Below, in pieces: positions 46,550 through 57,067 of a stretch of DNA of 64,000 nucleotides (its first letter is position 1; each line of letters opens with the position of its first letter). The stretch comes from Niebla homalea (Eukaryota; Ascomycota; Lecanoromycetes; Lecanorales; Ramalinaceae): positions 1,612,001-1,676,000 of the forward strand of contig JAHGAU010000005.1 in assembly GCA_019925105.1 (NCBI GenBank), read 5' to 3'. The notes below the pieces were generated by a model. The model saw nothing but the letters and a program-made list of their open reading frames with translations. It searched no databases and was not told where the DNA came from. Made by a program: the position numbers and the translations under genes.

Positions 46550-48976
46550 ATGGAGCGCCCTCTACTCACGCGATTGGGCTCCCCCAACATTACTCGGCCT
46601 CTTTCCTCCCGTATCATCAACCCCCGCACTCGGGCTCGCTCAATCGCCACAGCATCTGCCATCCAAGAACACCCCTCACCACAAGAGTCGCCTCCATATG
46701 AGCTTCCCACACCTCACACTTTCCCCCCTCCACTACGACCCAACCGTCCGGCGCCCATCAATGGGCAACCTCACAGGTTCCCCGAAGCCAAACCCTTCTC
46801 CTCCTTCCTGACCGACACCTTCCACCGCCAACATGACTACCTCCGCATCTCCATCACCGAACGCTGCAACCTCCGCTGCACCTACTGCATGCCCGAATCC
46901 GGCGTTCCCCTTTCCCCCTCCCACGACCTCCTAACAACTCCGGAAATCGTCTACCTGAGTGAATTGTTCGTGAGTCAGGGCGTCAGCAAGATCCGCTTGA
47001 CAGGCGGGGAACCGACCATAAGGAGGGACATCGTGCCGCTGATGCAGGAGATTGGGCGATTGAGGGGCAAGAGGACCTACACTACCGGCCACCCCCCCGC
47101 GGGGCTGAAGGAGTTATGTATCACGACCAATGGGATAGCCTTGCATCGCAAACTCGACGCCATGGCCGACGCCGGCTTGACGGGTGTGAACCTCAGCTTG
47201 GATACCTTGGACCCGCACATGTTCCAGATCATGACCCGCCGCAAGGGGTTCGAAGCCGTCGTGCGGAGTATCGACCGCATTCTGGACATGAATCGCCTGG
47301 GCGCGGGGATCAAGCTGAAAATTAATGTTGTGGTGATGAAGGGTGTGAATGAGCGGGAGATTTACGATTTTGTGGAGATGGGGCGGGAGAAGGATGTGGA
47401 GGTCCGGTTTATCGAGTATATGCCGTTTGAGGGGAATAAGTGGGAGAGGCGGAAGATGATGGGGTTTCAGGAGATGAAAAGCATGATCAGGGAGAGTTAT
47501 CCGGGGTTGGAGAAGGTGAGGGGGAAGGGGAAAAATGATACCAGTAAGACGTATCAGGTGCCCGGATTTGTGGGGAGGGTGGGGTTTATCACCAGCATGA
47601 CGCATAATTTCTGCGGGAGCTGCAATCGGCTACGGATCACGAGTGATGGTAATTTGAAAGTCTGTTTGTTTGGAAACAGCGAGGTCAGCCTGAGGGATCT
47701 GCTGAGGCAGGGGAACGGCGGCATGCCTATTGATGAGGAGGCCATGGAGGCGCTCAAGAGGGTGGAGATGGATAGGAGGCAGGCCCTTCCAGCATCCACA
47801 GGGGCGCTGGGGCATGGGGAGAGGGAGATGGAGCTGCTTGAAGTCATTGGCATGGCTGTGAAAAGGAAGAAGGAGAAGCATGCAGGGATGGGCGAGCTGG
47901 AGAACATGAAGAATCGGCCCATGATTTTGATCGGTGGGTAGGTTGATCATTTGGATACCGCGTGACTCCAGGGTCTCTCAATCGTTGCCCACGATGCACT
48001 CTTGCCCAGATTTGCTGCACCTTGCCAACCTCAACCCCGTGTTGCCAAAGCTGACTTGTCGTGCAATAGCTGAACCTACCTCTCCCGCACCATTGCCATC
48101 TAGCCCCAGCAGCATACCCCAGCCTCAGCACATCCCTAACCCCCTACAACAGCTGAGATGGCCACGCCGCCCCTCGACCCCCTCAATCCCCGCCCATCTC
48201 CTCCTCCTCCACACCTGCATCACACCCCCAACAATCCGGCTCTCCTCAACCAATTCCCCAATGGCTTCTCCACACCCTCCGCCCACCCCTTCCCCTTCCT
48301 CAGGTGCTTCTCCATCCCCATCCCCCACACTCCCGCACCTCACCCCTTCCTCGGAACTGCACATCATCCCCATCACCTCCAAACCCCCCACCCACCGCAC
48401 CGCCCTCGCCATCGGCCACATCCGTTTCTCCTCCCCGCAACCCTAGCCCTCCTGAGACGCAACCTGTTGAAGAAGGGCGATGCCCTGGCGGTGGCGCGTG
48501 TGGCGGGCCTCATGGCGGTGAAGGAGACCGCCTCCGTGGTGCCGTTGGCGCACAGTGGCGTTGCGATACACGGGGCGAGGGTGAGGTGTGAAGCCGTCGA
48601 CGCTGTTTCCATGGAGGGGGAAAAGGGGGTGGGCGGCGCTCAAGTGACCGTTGAGAGGGGAGGGGAGAGTGCGGAGGATGGCAATGAGGCCAATGATGGG
48701 GAGGATAAAGTGATGCGGTTGACGGCGCCGGTAGGGGAGTTTGGGGGCGTGAGGATCGGTGTGCAGGTCGAGACGGAGGGCAAGACCGGGGTGGAGATGG
48801 AGGCGTTGTGTGGGGTCATGGGGGCGAGCTTGACGGTGGTGGATATGGTCAAGAGTGTTGATAAGGGGTGTGAGATTCAGGAGGTGAAGGTTGTGGGGAA
48901 GAAGGGGGGAAGGAGTGGGGGATGGGGTGTTTGGGCTGATGGTGGTAAGAAGGAGAAGGGAGAGGGGAAATGTTGA
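46550..48976 (+). CDS. cnxABC: Molybdenum cofactor MoaA-MoaC fusion (cnxABC type), frame break in MoaC
   Basis: First step of molybdopterin synthesis: GTP to cyclic pyranopterin monophosphate. Frame 46550-47941 encodes an N-terminal mitochondrial-type leader (Arg/Ser-rich) and MoaA: radical SAM cluster CNLRCTYC, SAM-binding LTGGEPTIRRD, second Fe-S cluster CGSCNRLRITSDGNLKVC, and the end MILIGG then TAG. The stop overlaps a GTAG donor; removing 47938-47971 (34 bp) fuses MoaA to a Pro/Ser-rich linker and MoaC. MoaC begins LTPSSELHIIPITSKPPTHR, ALAIGHIRFSSPQP, and then meets TAG at 48444. The family sequence continues at once in another frame with LALLRRNLLKKGDALAVARV, GKTGVEMEALCGV and MVKSVDKG up to stop 48976. 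One base is missing at 48441-48443 (ccc), with no room for an intron. MoaC is thus broken as written, by mutation or by assembly error. Confidence 0.9.
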
Positions 48977-49141
48977 ATGTAGAATTCAATGTGCTATTTT
49001 GGTCTTATGAGGGAACTGCAATGAAGCTACATCCGCACCATTTCGCTTCCGGTATCTGAGAAGGCAGAGGAAGCTCCATTAGTCCAGTCCCCTGTATGAC
49101 CATCCATTCGTCTGCCCTCCTCGCCCGCATTCAAAAGAGAA

Positions 49142-51184
49142 TCAAACTATCCAGTAAGGCTGGAAGATATCGGTGTGTGATGAATATTCCTCGATACCGG
49201 TGGGCGTCCCTTGCGTAATCTTGGTCAGTACAGGCTGCTGATCACCTCTGACGTTGGTGAAGCGCTGAACATAGAAGTATCGCGGACACAGATAACGTTC
49301 TAGACTTGAGGTATGTCCAGGTTCTGTCCTTCCCAGCCAAATGTCTTTATATGTCAACGATCCAGTGCCGATAAGTGTCAATTTGGGCAAGGATCTTTGA
49401 TATTCGCGGATGAATTGCGCTGCGAGCTTCTCGTGAGTATCATCACATTCTTGCTGAGCAAGCTCATCACTGGTCTGCTCTGGAAGGACTCTGAAATTCA
49501 GTGATAGTAAATTCTTGAAACGCGTACCCATTGTCTCGTTGAAATGGCGCCAGTCGTCGTTGGGATCGAAGTCTGAAAGTCCAAGCTGTTCGAGCTTGGG
49601 ACATCCTTTGCCAATGAGGTGAAGTAAGGTGTCATTCTCATAGTCTTCAGAATCCCGAATGTGAGTGGAAAGGCCGAAGCTCTCTCTGGCAGACAAACGC
49701 TGGTCGATGAGTAGTGATTTTAGAGTCTCGCCGTGATTTGAAATCAATTTTGTGGTTGGCAGCGTCGAGTTATCCCCTTGCAATAACAACGACACCTTCT
49801 TCAGCCCTCGAAATAGACCAAAAAATGCATCTAGTTTGAGAGGAAAGGTGGACTCGATCCCCTCTTCTCGTAAGGCAAACGCTTCAAGCCTCAATGGTCC
49901 CTTGACTCGAGCGCATGCACATAAGTTATCAATCCAGTCGGGCATCTTACAAGATTCTAGGGTGAGCGATCGAAGCTTGCCTATGTCAATCAATGGTCGG
50001 TTGAGTGAATATATTGTCTGGGTCTCGATCGAAGGCTGCTCATCTGCTATACAAAGCAGCACTGCAGCATCTATAGCGATCAGGTGCAGCATGTCAAGAG
50101 CAGGCAAAATCACCTTCATTTGCTTCCTGGTAGAGTCCGTAGCTTGTTCCTTTGTGATAGAGTCAGTAGATTCTTCTTTCAACTCAATGTCATCTTGCAG
50201 AGCACTTTGCAGCTGGTTCCAGATTTCTTGCGTAAGCATGGTTCGATCGGGAGTTTCGTGTGAATCTGGGAATAGATAGGCTAATGCGCTGCTCATCTCA
50301 TGACCCAGCTTCATCTTGTTCAACGTCAAGCGTGTCCTTGCTAGCAGCTCCGTGGCTGCGTGCTCTGCTCCATCGTTTATATCGCTCATCTCCAGGACTC
50401 GTAATTGTGGCAAAGATCCAATGTGAAGATCTGGGCCGAAGTCGAAAGGGCCGAGAAGTTTCAATTTTTGTAGGGACTGGCCGTGAAGCTTGAGCACAGA
50501 AGCAAGCGTCTGGCTTGATATTCTGGTAACGTGATTCCATCTGAATGCCAAATCATCAGCTACTTTCAGCACACTGCTCCTCTACAAAGGCCAGCGGTGT
50601 TATCCCATCTAGATGGAGAGGAGATATGCCTGGATTCTGTTAAAGGTACATAAATCAACTCAATCTTACCGGAAACATTTCAAAGTCTGCCTCGGGAGCT
50701 TCTGTATCAAAAGTTGAAACAATGTAGCCAGCTTCCAAAATCGGGAACAGCTGCACCTCCCCAAATTGTTGATGTCGTGGTTGAGCCTTGCAAATGGGCT
50801 GTCTTCTTGGTAGTAATGCTCCCCATCATTGATCGGCTTTAGACCACTGATATTGTTCAATGTACACTCCGAAATTTTGACCGTCAAAGCTGAGGTCCAT
50901 TCGAGCCCGGCAGGACTTGTCGCCAACAAACCCTGTAGACCACTCGTGTCGAACCAAGTTCGAGACAGCTTGAAGTCCAAATCGGCGTATAGAGATTCTT
51001 CAAGGATCTCCTGAAGTTGTTTGCATGTCTGCGATAAGCGGTTCACAGAACTCTTTGGAAGCTAGTGGAATCGTCAACAGAAGTTTAGGATAACAACTCA
51101 TTCCAAACAAGCATAACTCACGTAGGCAATGATGGATGTAAGGATTTCGGATGGAAGCTGAACGAGATTCAAACCTTTTGACAT
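49142..51184 (-). CDS. F-box protein with LRR-like C-terminus (630 aa, 3 exons)
   Basis: Exons 51122-51184, 50670-51061 and 49142-50579; introns 51062-51120 and 50580-50669; 631 codons. After splicing the N-terminus is an F-box: LVQLPSEILTSIIAYLPKSS followed by VNRLSQTCKQLQEIL. The remainder has irregular Leu-rich segments (LQKLKLLGPFDFGPDLHIG, LPQLRVLEMSDI, CPKLEQLGLSDFDPNDDW) consistent with leucine-rich repeats used for substrate binding. F-box proteins link substrates to Skp1-Cullin ubiquitin ligases; the substrate here is unknown. The ATG at 51184 gives the canonical spacing between Met and the F-box. Divergent from gtr2. Confidence 0.88.
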
Positions 51185-51954
51185 GGTTCAAGATGCAACA
51201 TCGCAGACATGTAGTGAGGCACGAAAGAGAGGGACACGTGGATGGAAAGGCGGGGGATATAAAGACGGAGAAACATGGAAGGGTGCAAGTGTGAGGTGTG
51301 TCAAATCTGATTCCGTGTACCCACTATGTTATTGGATAACACTCGTAGCCCTTTTCTTCTCATACTCCGTGTCACGATTATGTCAAAGACGTTAAAGGGG
51401 ATACAGGTAGCAAACAAACCGGACTGGTTCCATACGTGCAAACGGGTTGGCCCTTTGGCAATCGATATTTTGATCCTCAGGCCACAAACCTACTCTACCT
51501 TTGCAGTCCACAAATATGCTCCTAAAATTAGCAGACGCGAAGGTGCATAGGATTTCGCGCTCATAGAAGTTTAGGAACTCGTCATATTTCGAACATTGTC
51601 AACGGAGTCTGACAGAACAATGTTCAGTGATCCCCACAGAATTTTGCAACAAAGGCTTCGAAATTTAGAGCTTGGATCATATAGCTATTGCGGGATATCG
51701 AGTGATCCCCTGATACCATAAAATAACGCAAAAGCGTTTTTGTGGTGTTCATTTTTTGGCACAAGCTGCAAACGCGCCAGATGCACTTAGGGGTAGTTCC
51801 GATGATGCATTGCGCCGAAAATCTGCCGCTGCCCGCAGAAGTCGCTAATGAATATCCGAGGATCGGCATGGGCGCTCATGTCTGAGTGTCCAAAATGCTA
51901 TTTAAGCAGACTCCCTTAACTCTATTGCGCTCGCAATGACAAGAATTATTTGAG
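51185..51954. other. Divergent promoter region, F-box gene / gtr2
   Basis: 770 bases between two outward-facing start codons. Only short ORFs; no specific element identified. Confidence 0.5.
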
Positions 51955-53144
51955 ATGGGTAAAGGAACCTCTGCAGGCGATGTTGGCCCCACAAAGATCT
52001 CCAATGGCGATATCAAGCATCGGTCAAAACGCGACCAAAAGCCGCGCATGCTTCTTATGGGTCTCAAACGGTATTAGATACCAAGGGGAGACGACCAAGC
52101 TGAGGCTGATGAGACAACAGAAGCGGAAAGACCTCCATATCCAATGTCGTCTTTCGAAAGATGACACCCTCAGACACCATCTTTCTGGACACCACTACCA
52201 CCATCCAGAAGGAAGCTACACAGTACGCTCTCCCATCAAGCTCTGGCCGATGGCTGGCTGATTGATTGCACAGCACGTTCATGGACTTTCAGATTTGGGA
52301 CCTGCCGGGTCAAATCGACTATCTCGACCCCAGTTTTGATGCAGAGAGCATATTTGGTGGCGTGGGGGCCATGATATGGGTCCTCGACGCTCTGGACAAT
52401 TACATGGAGACAGTGGGACGCCTCACAGACACGGTCTTCCATTTGCAACAATCCTACCCTTCAATCAAATATTCAGTCTTCATACACAAGATTGATTGTC
52501 TGACTGAGGACCTGCGTGAAGATACGGTTCGTGATATCACTCAACGCATTACGGACGATCTCTACGATGTGGGGCTCGAAAACCCGCCCATCAGCTACCA
52601 CAGCACCTCAATCTTCGACTCGAGTATCTTTGAAGCCTTCAGTAAGGTTATGCAAAGCCTGGTCCCCCAATTGCCTGTTTTGGAGTCTCTACTGGATACG
52701 ATCGGCGCATCATGCCATTTCGAAAAAGTGTACCTTTTTGATGTGATTAGCAAGATCTACATTGCATCTGATACTACCTCGGTCGATTTACGAGCCTACG
52801 AGCTGTGTTCCGATTTCATCAACATCATTGTGGATCTATCAGAAGTCTATGGCTGGCATCAAGAGACCGACTTCCATGAAGGCGAACAACTCGCTGCGTT
52901 GCAAGCGCATGGCGCCGAATCGTACGTCAATAACATCAAAGGATATACGTTGTACCTGCGAGAGATTAATAGGTCAGGATCCCGAGCTCCACGCTATATC
53001 GTCATGAATGCGACTGACTATTCTAGGAACCTTTCATTCATTGCGATTTCAAAGGACCCAGCTTTCGACAGGGAAAAGGGCCTGATCGACTATAACGTTG
53101 GCATGTTGCGCGACACCCTTCTCAAGGTGCTGGATTATGTTTGA
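51955..53144 (+). CDS. gtr2: Rag GTPase Gtr2/RagC homolog (362 aa, 3 exons)
   Basis: Exons 51955-52070, 52121-52222 and 52274-53144; 363 codons. The P-loop LLMGLKRSGKTSI is interrupted by the first intron between KR and SGK; the GLKRSGK form, in place of the GRSGSGK of Gtr1/RagA, points to Gtr2/RagC. G3 is the region WDLPGQ, and HKID is the G4 motif (usual NKxD or HKID in Rags). The C-terminal half is the roadblock-like dimerisation domain (FEKVYLFDVISKIYIASD, SCDL-type region YELCSDFINIIVDL). Gtr2 pairs with Gtr1 in the EGO/Ragulator complex on the vacuole and signals amino-acid supply to TORC1. The N-terminal 33 residues are a polar extension. Confidence 0.95.
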
Positions 53145-53872
53145 GGAAGTAGTCTCACGACGACATCTCTCATTTCAGTCGGATGCACTAGCCCCAACTT
53201 AAGAAGACAGTATCTGCGTGCTATGACTTACGAATCACGAAATCTTGCCGACCGACTGGATTGTGCGACAGAAGACAAGGCCCAGGTGCTTCGCAGGCGA
53301 CTATGCGGGCGTCCTCAAGAGGCAGCATTCAATAGCACTATGCTCTAGCGGTGCAATTTGATAAAATCGAGATGGGATCACGCTTTTTGCCCCCATTTTG
53401 GACCAAGAGAAAAGCGCTACTGTCTCTGGTTGAAGACTGTCGAAATGCCTGAAGCAGAGTAAAGCAATGCAAGCAGCTTCGGAAATCACCGTGCACAATG
53501 TTACGAGGTTCTCGTGATGAATATCCTCATGTACGGTACTCTGCGTGGCCTTCTCAGCAGCGAGTCGACATTCCTTGAACGGAAGCACGTTCGAGAAACA
53601 GAAGCGACCGAAGGACGATGTCTGGGGATGGAGATAGATCTTGGGGAATGAAAGGAGGAGTTGAAGTCGATAACACTCACTGTGATGAATCGAGCCAATG
53701 ATGCAACGAGCGCAACCCACAAAACATGGGGATGTCGCTCGGAAGGGGCGAAAGGGGAGGGTGTGATGTAAATAGCCCAATCAGGAAATGTTCTCATGCA
53801 GCCTCTCTCCTCCACTCTTGCTCTCATCCTCCCACTCTCATTCCTACTCTATCACCTTTCCATCCCAACATA
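53145..53872. other. Intergenic, no gene supported
   Basis: 3' side of gtr2 and promoter of the MAPR-like gene. A minus ORF of 159 codons (53301-53780) is Cys-rich without pattern and is not called. Confidence 0.45.
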
Positions 53873-54724
53873 ATGTCTGCCCCAGGCCTCCGCGCCCGCT
53901 CCGGAGTCCCTACAACCCAATCCACCGACCCTATCTCCACACCTCCTGCCCCCCTCAAATCCAAATCCACCACCGATGAAGATGGCCCTACCCACCTCTC
54001 CCTCCTCGACATCCTCCGCATGGCCCTCGGCGCCCTCCTCCTCTCCTCCACCCTCTCCTACTTCATCACCGGCTCCTCACTAGCCTGGAACTACCCCCGC
54101 CCCGGCTGGACGCGCTGGCCCCGCGTGAAAGCGTATTGGGTCCTGCTTCCCCCTTCCCCCTCACTTCCAATTCACTAACAGCCACCCCAGGAAGGTCCCC
54201 TCACCCTCACCGACGCACAACTCTCCCTCTACAACGGCACATCCTACCCCTCCCTCCCCATCCTCCTCGCGCTCAACGGCACCATCTACGACGTCTCGGC
54301 CTCGCCGCAGATGTACGGCCCCGGCGGGCCCTACCACTTCTTCGCCGGCCGCGACGCGACCAGGGCGTTTGTGACGGGGTGTTTTGAGGATGAGAGGCAG
54401 CTGGTTGGGGATCTGAGTGGGGTGGAGGAGATGTTTGTGGTGGATGAGGTTTCTGGGGAGGCTGCGGGGAGAGAAGGAGGGGGGGAAGGCAGGGGGGAAG
54501 CGAAGAAGAGGAGGGAGCAGGAGAGGAGGGTGGCGAGGAGGAAGGTGCAGGAGGCGATTGGTGGGTGGAAGGGGATGTTTGATGGGGGCAAGGAGGGGAG
54601 GTATTTCAGGAGGGGGACCGTGTGGAGGGGTGAGGGCAGTGGGTGGATGGGGTGGGGGCAGCCGCCGGAGTTGTGTGAGAGGGCGAAAAAGGGGATGGGG
54701 AGGAAGGGTGCAGGTGATGTTTAG
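53873..54724 (+). CDS. Membrane-anchored cytochrome-b5-like (MAPR family) protein (266 aa)
   Basis: Exons 53873-54139 and 54191-54724, intron 54140-54190 in phase 0. Residues 48-75 hold a transmembrane segment (ILRMALGALLLSSTLSYFIT). Residues 90-160 are the cytochrome b5-like heme/steroid-binding domain: LTLTDAQLSLYNG, ILLALNGTIYDVSASPQMYG, PGGPYHFFAGRDATRAFV. The tyrosines of the YDV and YG segments match heme-ligand positions of the MAPR family (PGRMC1, Dap1). The C-terminal third is highly charged (EAKKRREQERRVARRKVQ) and then WKGMFDGGKEGRYFRRGTVW, a module shared by larger fungal members. Location in the endoplasmic reticulum is inferred from the anchor. It may serve P450 or sterol metabolism, as Dap1 does. 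Confidence 0.85.
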
Positions 54725-55019
54725 GGGGGATTTGGTTGGTTGATGGCGTTGAGGAGGGGATGGCTGACCGCCATGAGGATGGAGGAAGCTTTCGCGCGCA
54801 TGCATCAGGGCAAGGATGGTAATCAAGGAGCAAGTGCATAGCGATGGGATATGGGAACTGTAAGACCGGCTACGGAACACGGAGCCTTCTGGTGAGGGCG
54901 GTGAGCATTTAGAGGCCCGGCAAAGCGTAACGAGAGGACTATTGGCAATGCTTCCATTCATCCATGCAAACAATCTGTACAGCCCTCCTCCTCCATCTCC
55001 TCGAACCCCATTCACTACC

Positions 55020-55478
55020 CTAAGCAGCCGTCACAGCCCGGGTATAGATCTGCAACTTGCTGTGCCCCACGACCTGCTTGATCTGTCCCTTCTCCTCCAA
55101 GTCCTTCAACGCCTGTCTCGCCAGGGAACCATTGATCTTCAGGCGATCGACGAGCGTGGCGACGGTAATGAGACGGTAGGACTGCACGTCCTTGTAGAGT
55201 TTGTCGGAGGTGGCTTTGTCGAGAACGACGGCGTGGTTGGCCTTGTCCTTGACTGTGGAAGTAGGTGAGAAAATGTAATTTTTGAAGCAGGCTTAATGAG
55301 CCCGCTTGAAGGAGAGGGCGTGTTTTTAGCTTACCCTTGCCCTTTGACCACTTCTTCTTTTGCTTCTTGCCTGCGGAGGCTGCTGCGGGAGCCTGTTGGG
55401 TCTATTAGTCTCCCGGTCCAGCGAAGACGGTCTGCAAGCAAGCAAGGAAGAGCAGGTTGAGGAGAGAGCACATACCAT
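55020..55478 (-). CDS. RPS25: 40S ribosomal protein S25 (97 aa, 3 exons)
   Basis: Exons 55476-55478 (the ATG alone), 55335-55392 and 55020-55252; introns 55393-55475 and 55253-55334; 98 codons. No long ORF shows it before splicing, so it is easily missed. The product starts MAPAAASAGKKQKKKWSKGK, goes on VKDKANHAVVLDKAT, SYRLITVATLVDRLKINGSL, ARQALKDLEEKGQIKQVV, and ends HSKLQIYTRAVTAA, the S25 sequence pattern with its winged-helix-like fold. S25 sits at the head of the small ribosomal subunit. Short exons with an intron directly after the ATG are common in ribosomal protein genes. It converges with the MAPR-like gene and diverges from the decarboxylase-like gene. Confidence 0.96.
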
Positions 55479-55960
55479 GATTGCAGACTTTTCAGATGGC
55501 GATAATGATATCCTGAGACGTCGTTGATGGAGGGCGTCACATATATCCCGGCTAGTGGGCTCTCTAAGCGATCTTGACGCTAGGCCGCTTTGGGCCCCTC
55601 TATCAAAAAGTCACAAATTTCTAGATCTACATCAAAGTTTCCAGGCTGGACTCCATCAGCTGAGAAGAGGGACAATTGATAGTAACTATTGTCTGAGGCA
55701 CAACCTTACTGGAGGCTTTCTCGGCCAAAATTGCAGCGTTTCTTTCCCTCGATTCTCCGTTTTCTTTTTGTACACGCGACGGACGGCTCTGGGCCAATCA
55801 CAATCCTTGCGGTGTCAGCATCCTGTGCATGGCGCTTACTCTTGTCCTTTGCCAACTCTGTGCACCTTGATGGATGCTCGCAGGCCTGAATCCAATTGCT
55901 CTTTCATCACCCAACTCTGTAATCTCTGAAAGACAAGTTCATCACAGAAAAGCCTAGACA
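55479..55960. other. Divergent promoter region, RPS25 / decarboxylase-like gene
   Basis: 482 bases between outward-facing start codons; nothing specific identified. Confidence 0.5.
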
Positions 55961-56903
55961 ATGGCCTCCTCCTCACCACTGCCCCTCGCGCCCCCACCCT
56001 GGACCTGCAAAACCAAATGCTGGGTCCTACCACTCCCCACCTCCGCCTCCAAACCGCTCCCAACATCGAAATGTTTCGCTCCCCTAGAAGCCTCATCTGT
56101 CTCATGGACGTCACCTGAGACCTCGGGCGCGCACGTCGGCGGCCTCGGGCTCGTGCAGATTCTGCGATATGCGGACACGCCTGTGGGAACCTACGATGAG
56201 CTGGCGATCATGCCGGGCCATTTTGCTACACCGCAGAAGGTCAAAGAAGGGGGTTGTGAGGGGAAGAAGCATAATCGTATCACGGGGATATGGGTGAGTC
56301 AGGAAGCGACGTGTATGAATGGGAGGAGGAATTGGAATATTCCAAAGTATGTCTTCCCCTCCCCCCCCCCCTCTCTCTCTTTCAAATTGCATGTGATCTG
56401 GAATGAGGGTTGGAGGCCAGTGAGTTTATCATTGGTATGTGTGTAGGCATTTAGCACGCTTCAACTTCAAGAATCTCGACGACACCCCCACGTCACCCAT
56501 CCGCGTCGAGGTCTTCGAGCTGGACTCCAAAACCCCCTTTTTCGCGACAACGATACACCAGACCTCCTGGACGCCTACTTTCCCCTTTTCCAGCGCATGG
56601 ACTGCGTATATGGGTCTCCCGTCAAATTTCTTGCAGCCGCCACTTCCAGTGGGGGACCGACCTGAGATGGAGGTTGGGACGGATAGGTGGGCATTGTGCG
56701 CGCCGACGCTGAGGAGTAGGAAGTGTAGACTTGTATGGCTGGACATGCAGCAAGATCAGCCGGCCGAGGATGATGGTCCGAAGACCCTGTCCAAGGACAG
56801 GAGTGCTGACAATTGGTGGCCTGACATGGGGCGGTGGAAGCTGGGTATGTCGATGGACGACGCTACCATGGAGCTTGGAGAGCCCAAGGTATTTAAGCTC
56901 TAG
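55961..56903 (+). CDS. Acetoacetate-decarboxylase-like beta-barrel protein (280 aa)
   Basis: Exons 55961-56346 and 56447-56903, intron 56347-56446 containing a C-rich run; 281 codons. The middle region matches the acetoacetate decarboxylase superfamily: VGTYDELAIMPGHF, then GIWVSQEATCMNGRRNWNIP joined to KHLARFNFKNL across the intron. The C-terminal part (TSWTPTFPFSSAWTAYMGL, DRWALCAPTLRSRKCRLVW) completes the barrel. Related fungal proteins are uncharacterised. Whether the Schiff-base Lys of true decarboxylases is present cannot be settled by eye, so a binding or non-catalytic role is possible. No signal peptide. Confidence 0.82.
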
Positions 56904-57067
56904 TGAAACGTTTTGCCACTTTTCCACTGCACGCCTCTTGCACGACTCGGAGCGCAGTCGCTGCTTGCTTGTGCTCCTTAGATTCCAAACAGAGAGCGCA
57001 TGGCGTCAAGGGTGCACGTGCTTCGAAGTCGAGCTGTCCGTTTAGAATCCTGTGCTGCAAAAGCCTT

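Noticed and set aside
48430..48450. Programmed ribosomal frameshift in MoaC
   Set aside because: No slippery heptamer fits in the needed frame and no such case is known to me in MoaC; mutation or assembly error is simpler.
54161..55015. Minus-strand ORF of 284 codons
   Set aside because: Antisense to the MAPR-like gene; Pro/His-rich shadow without a domain.
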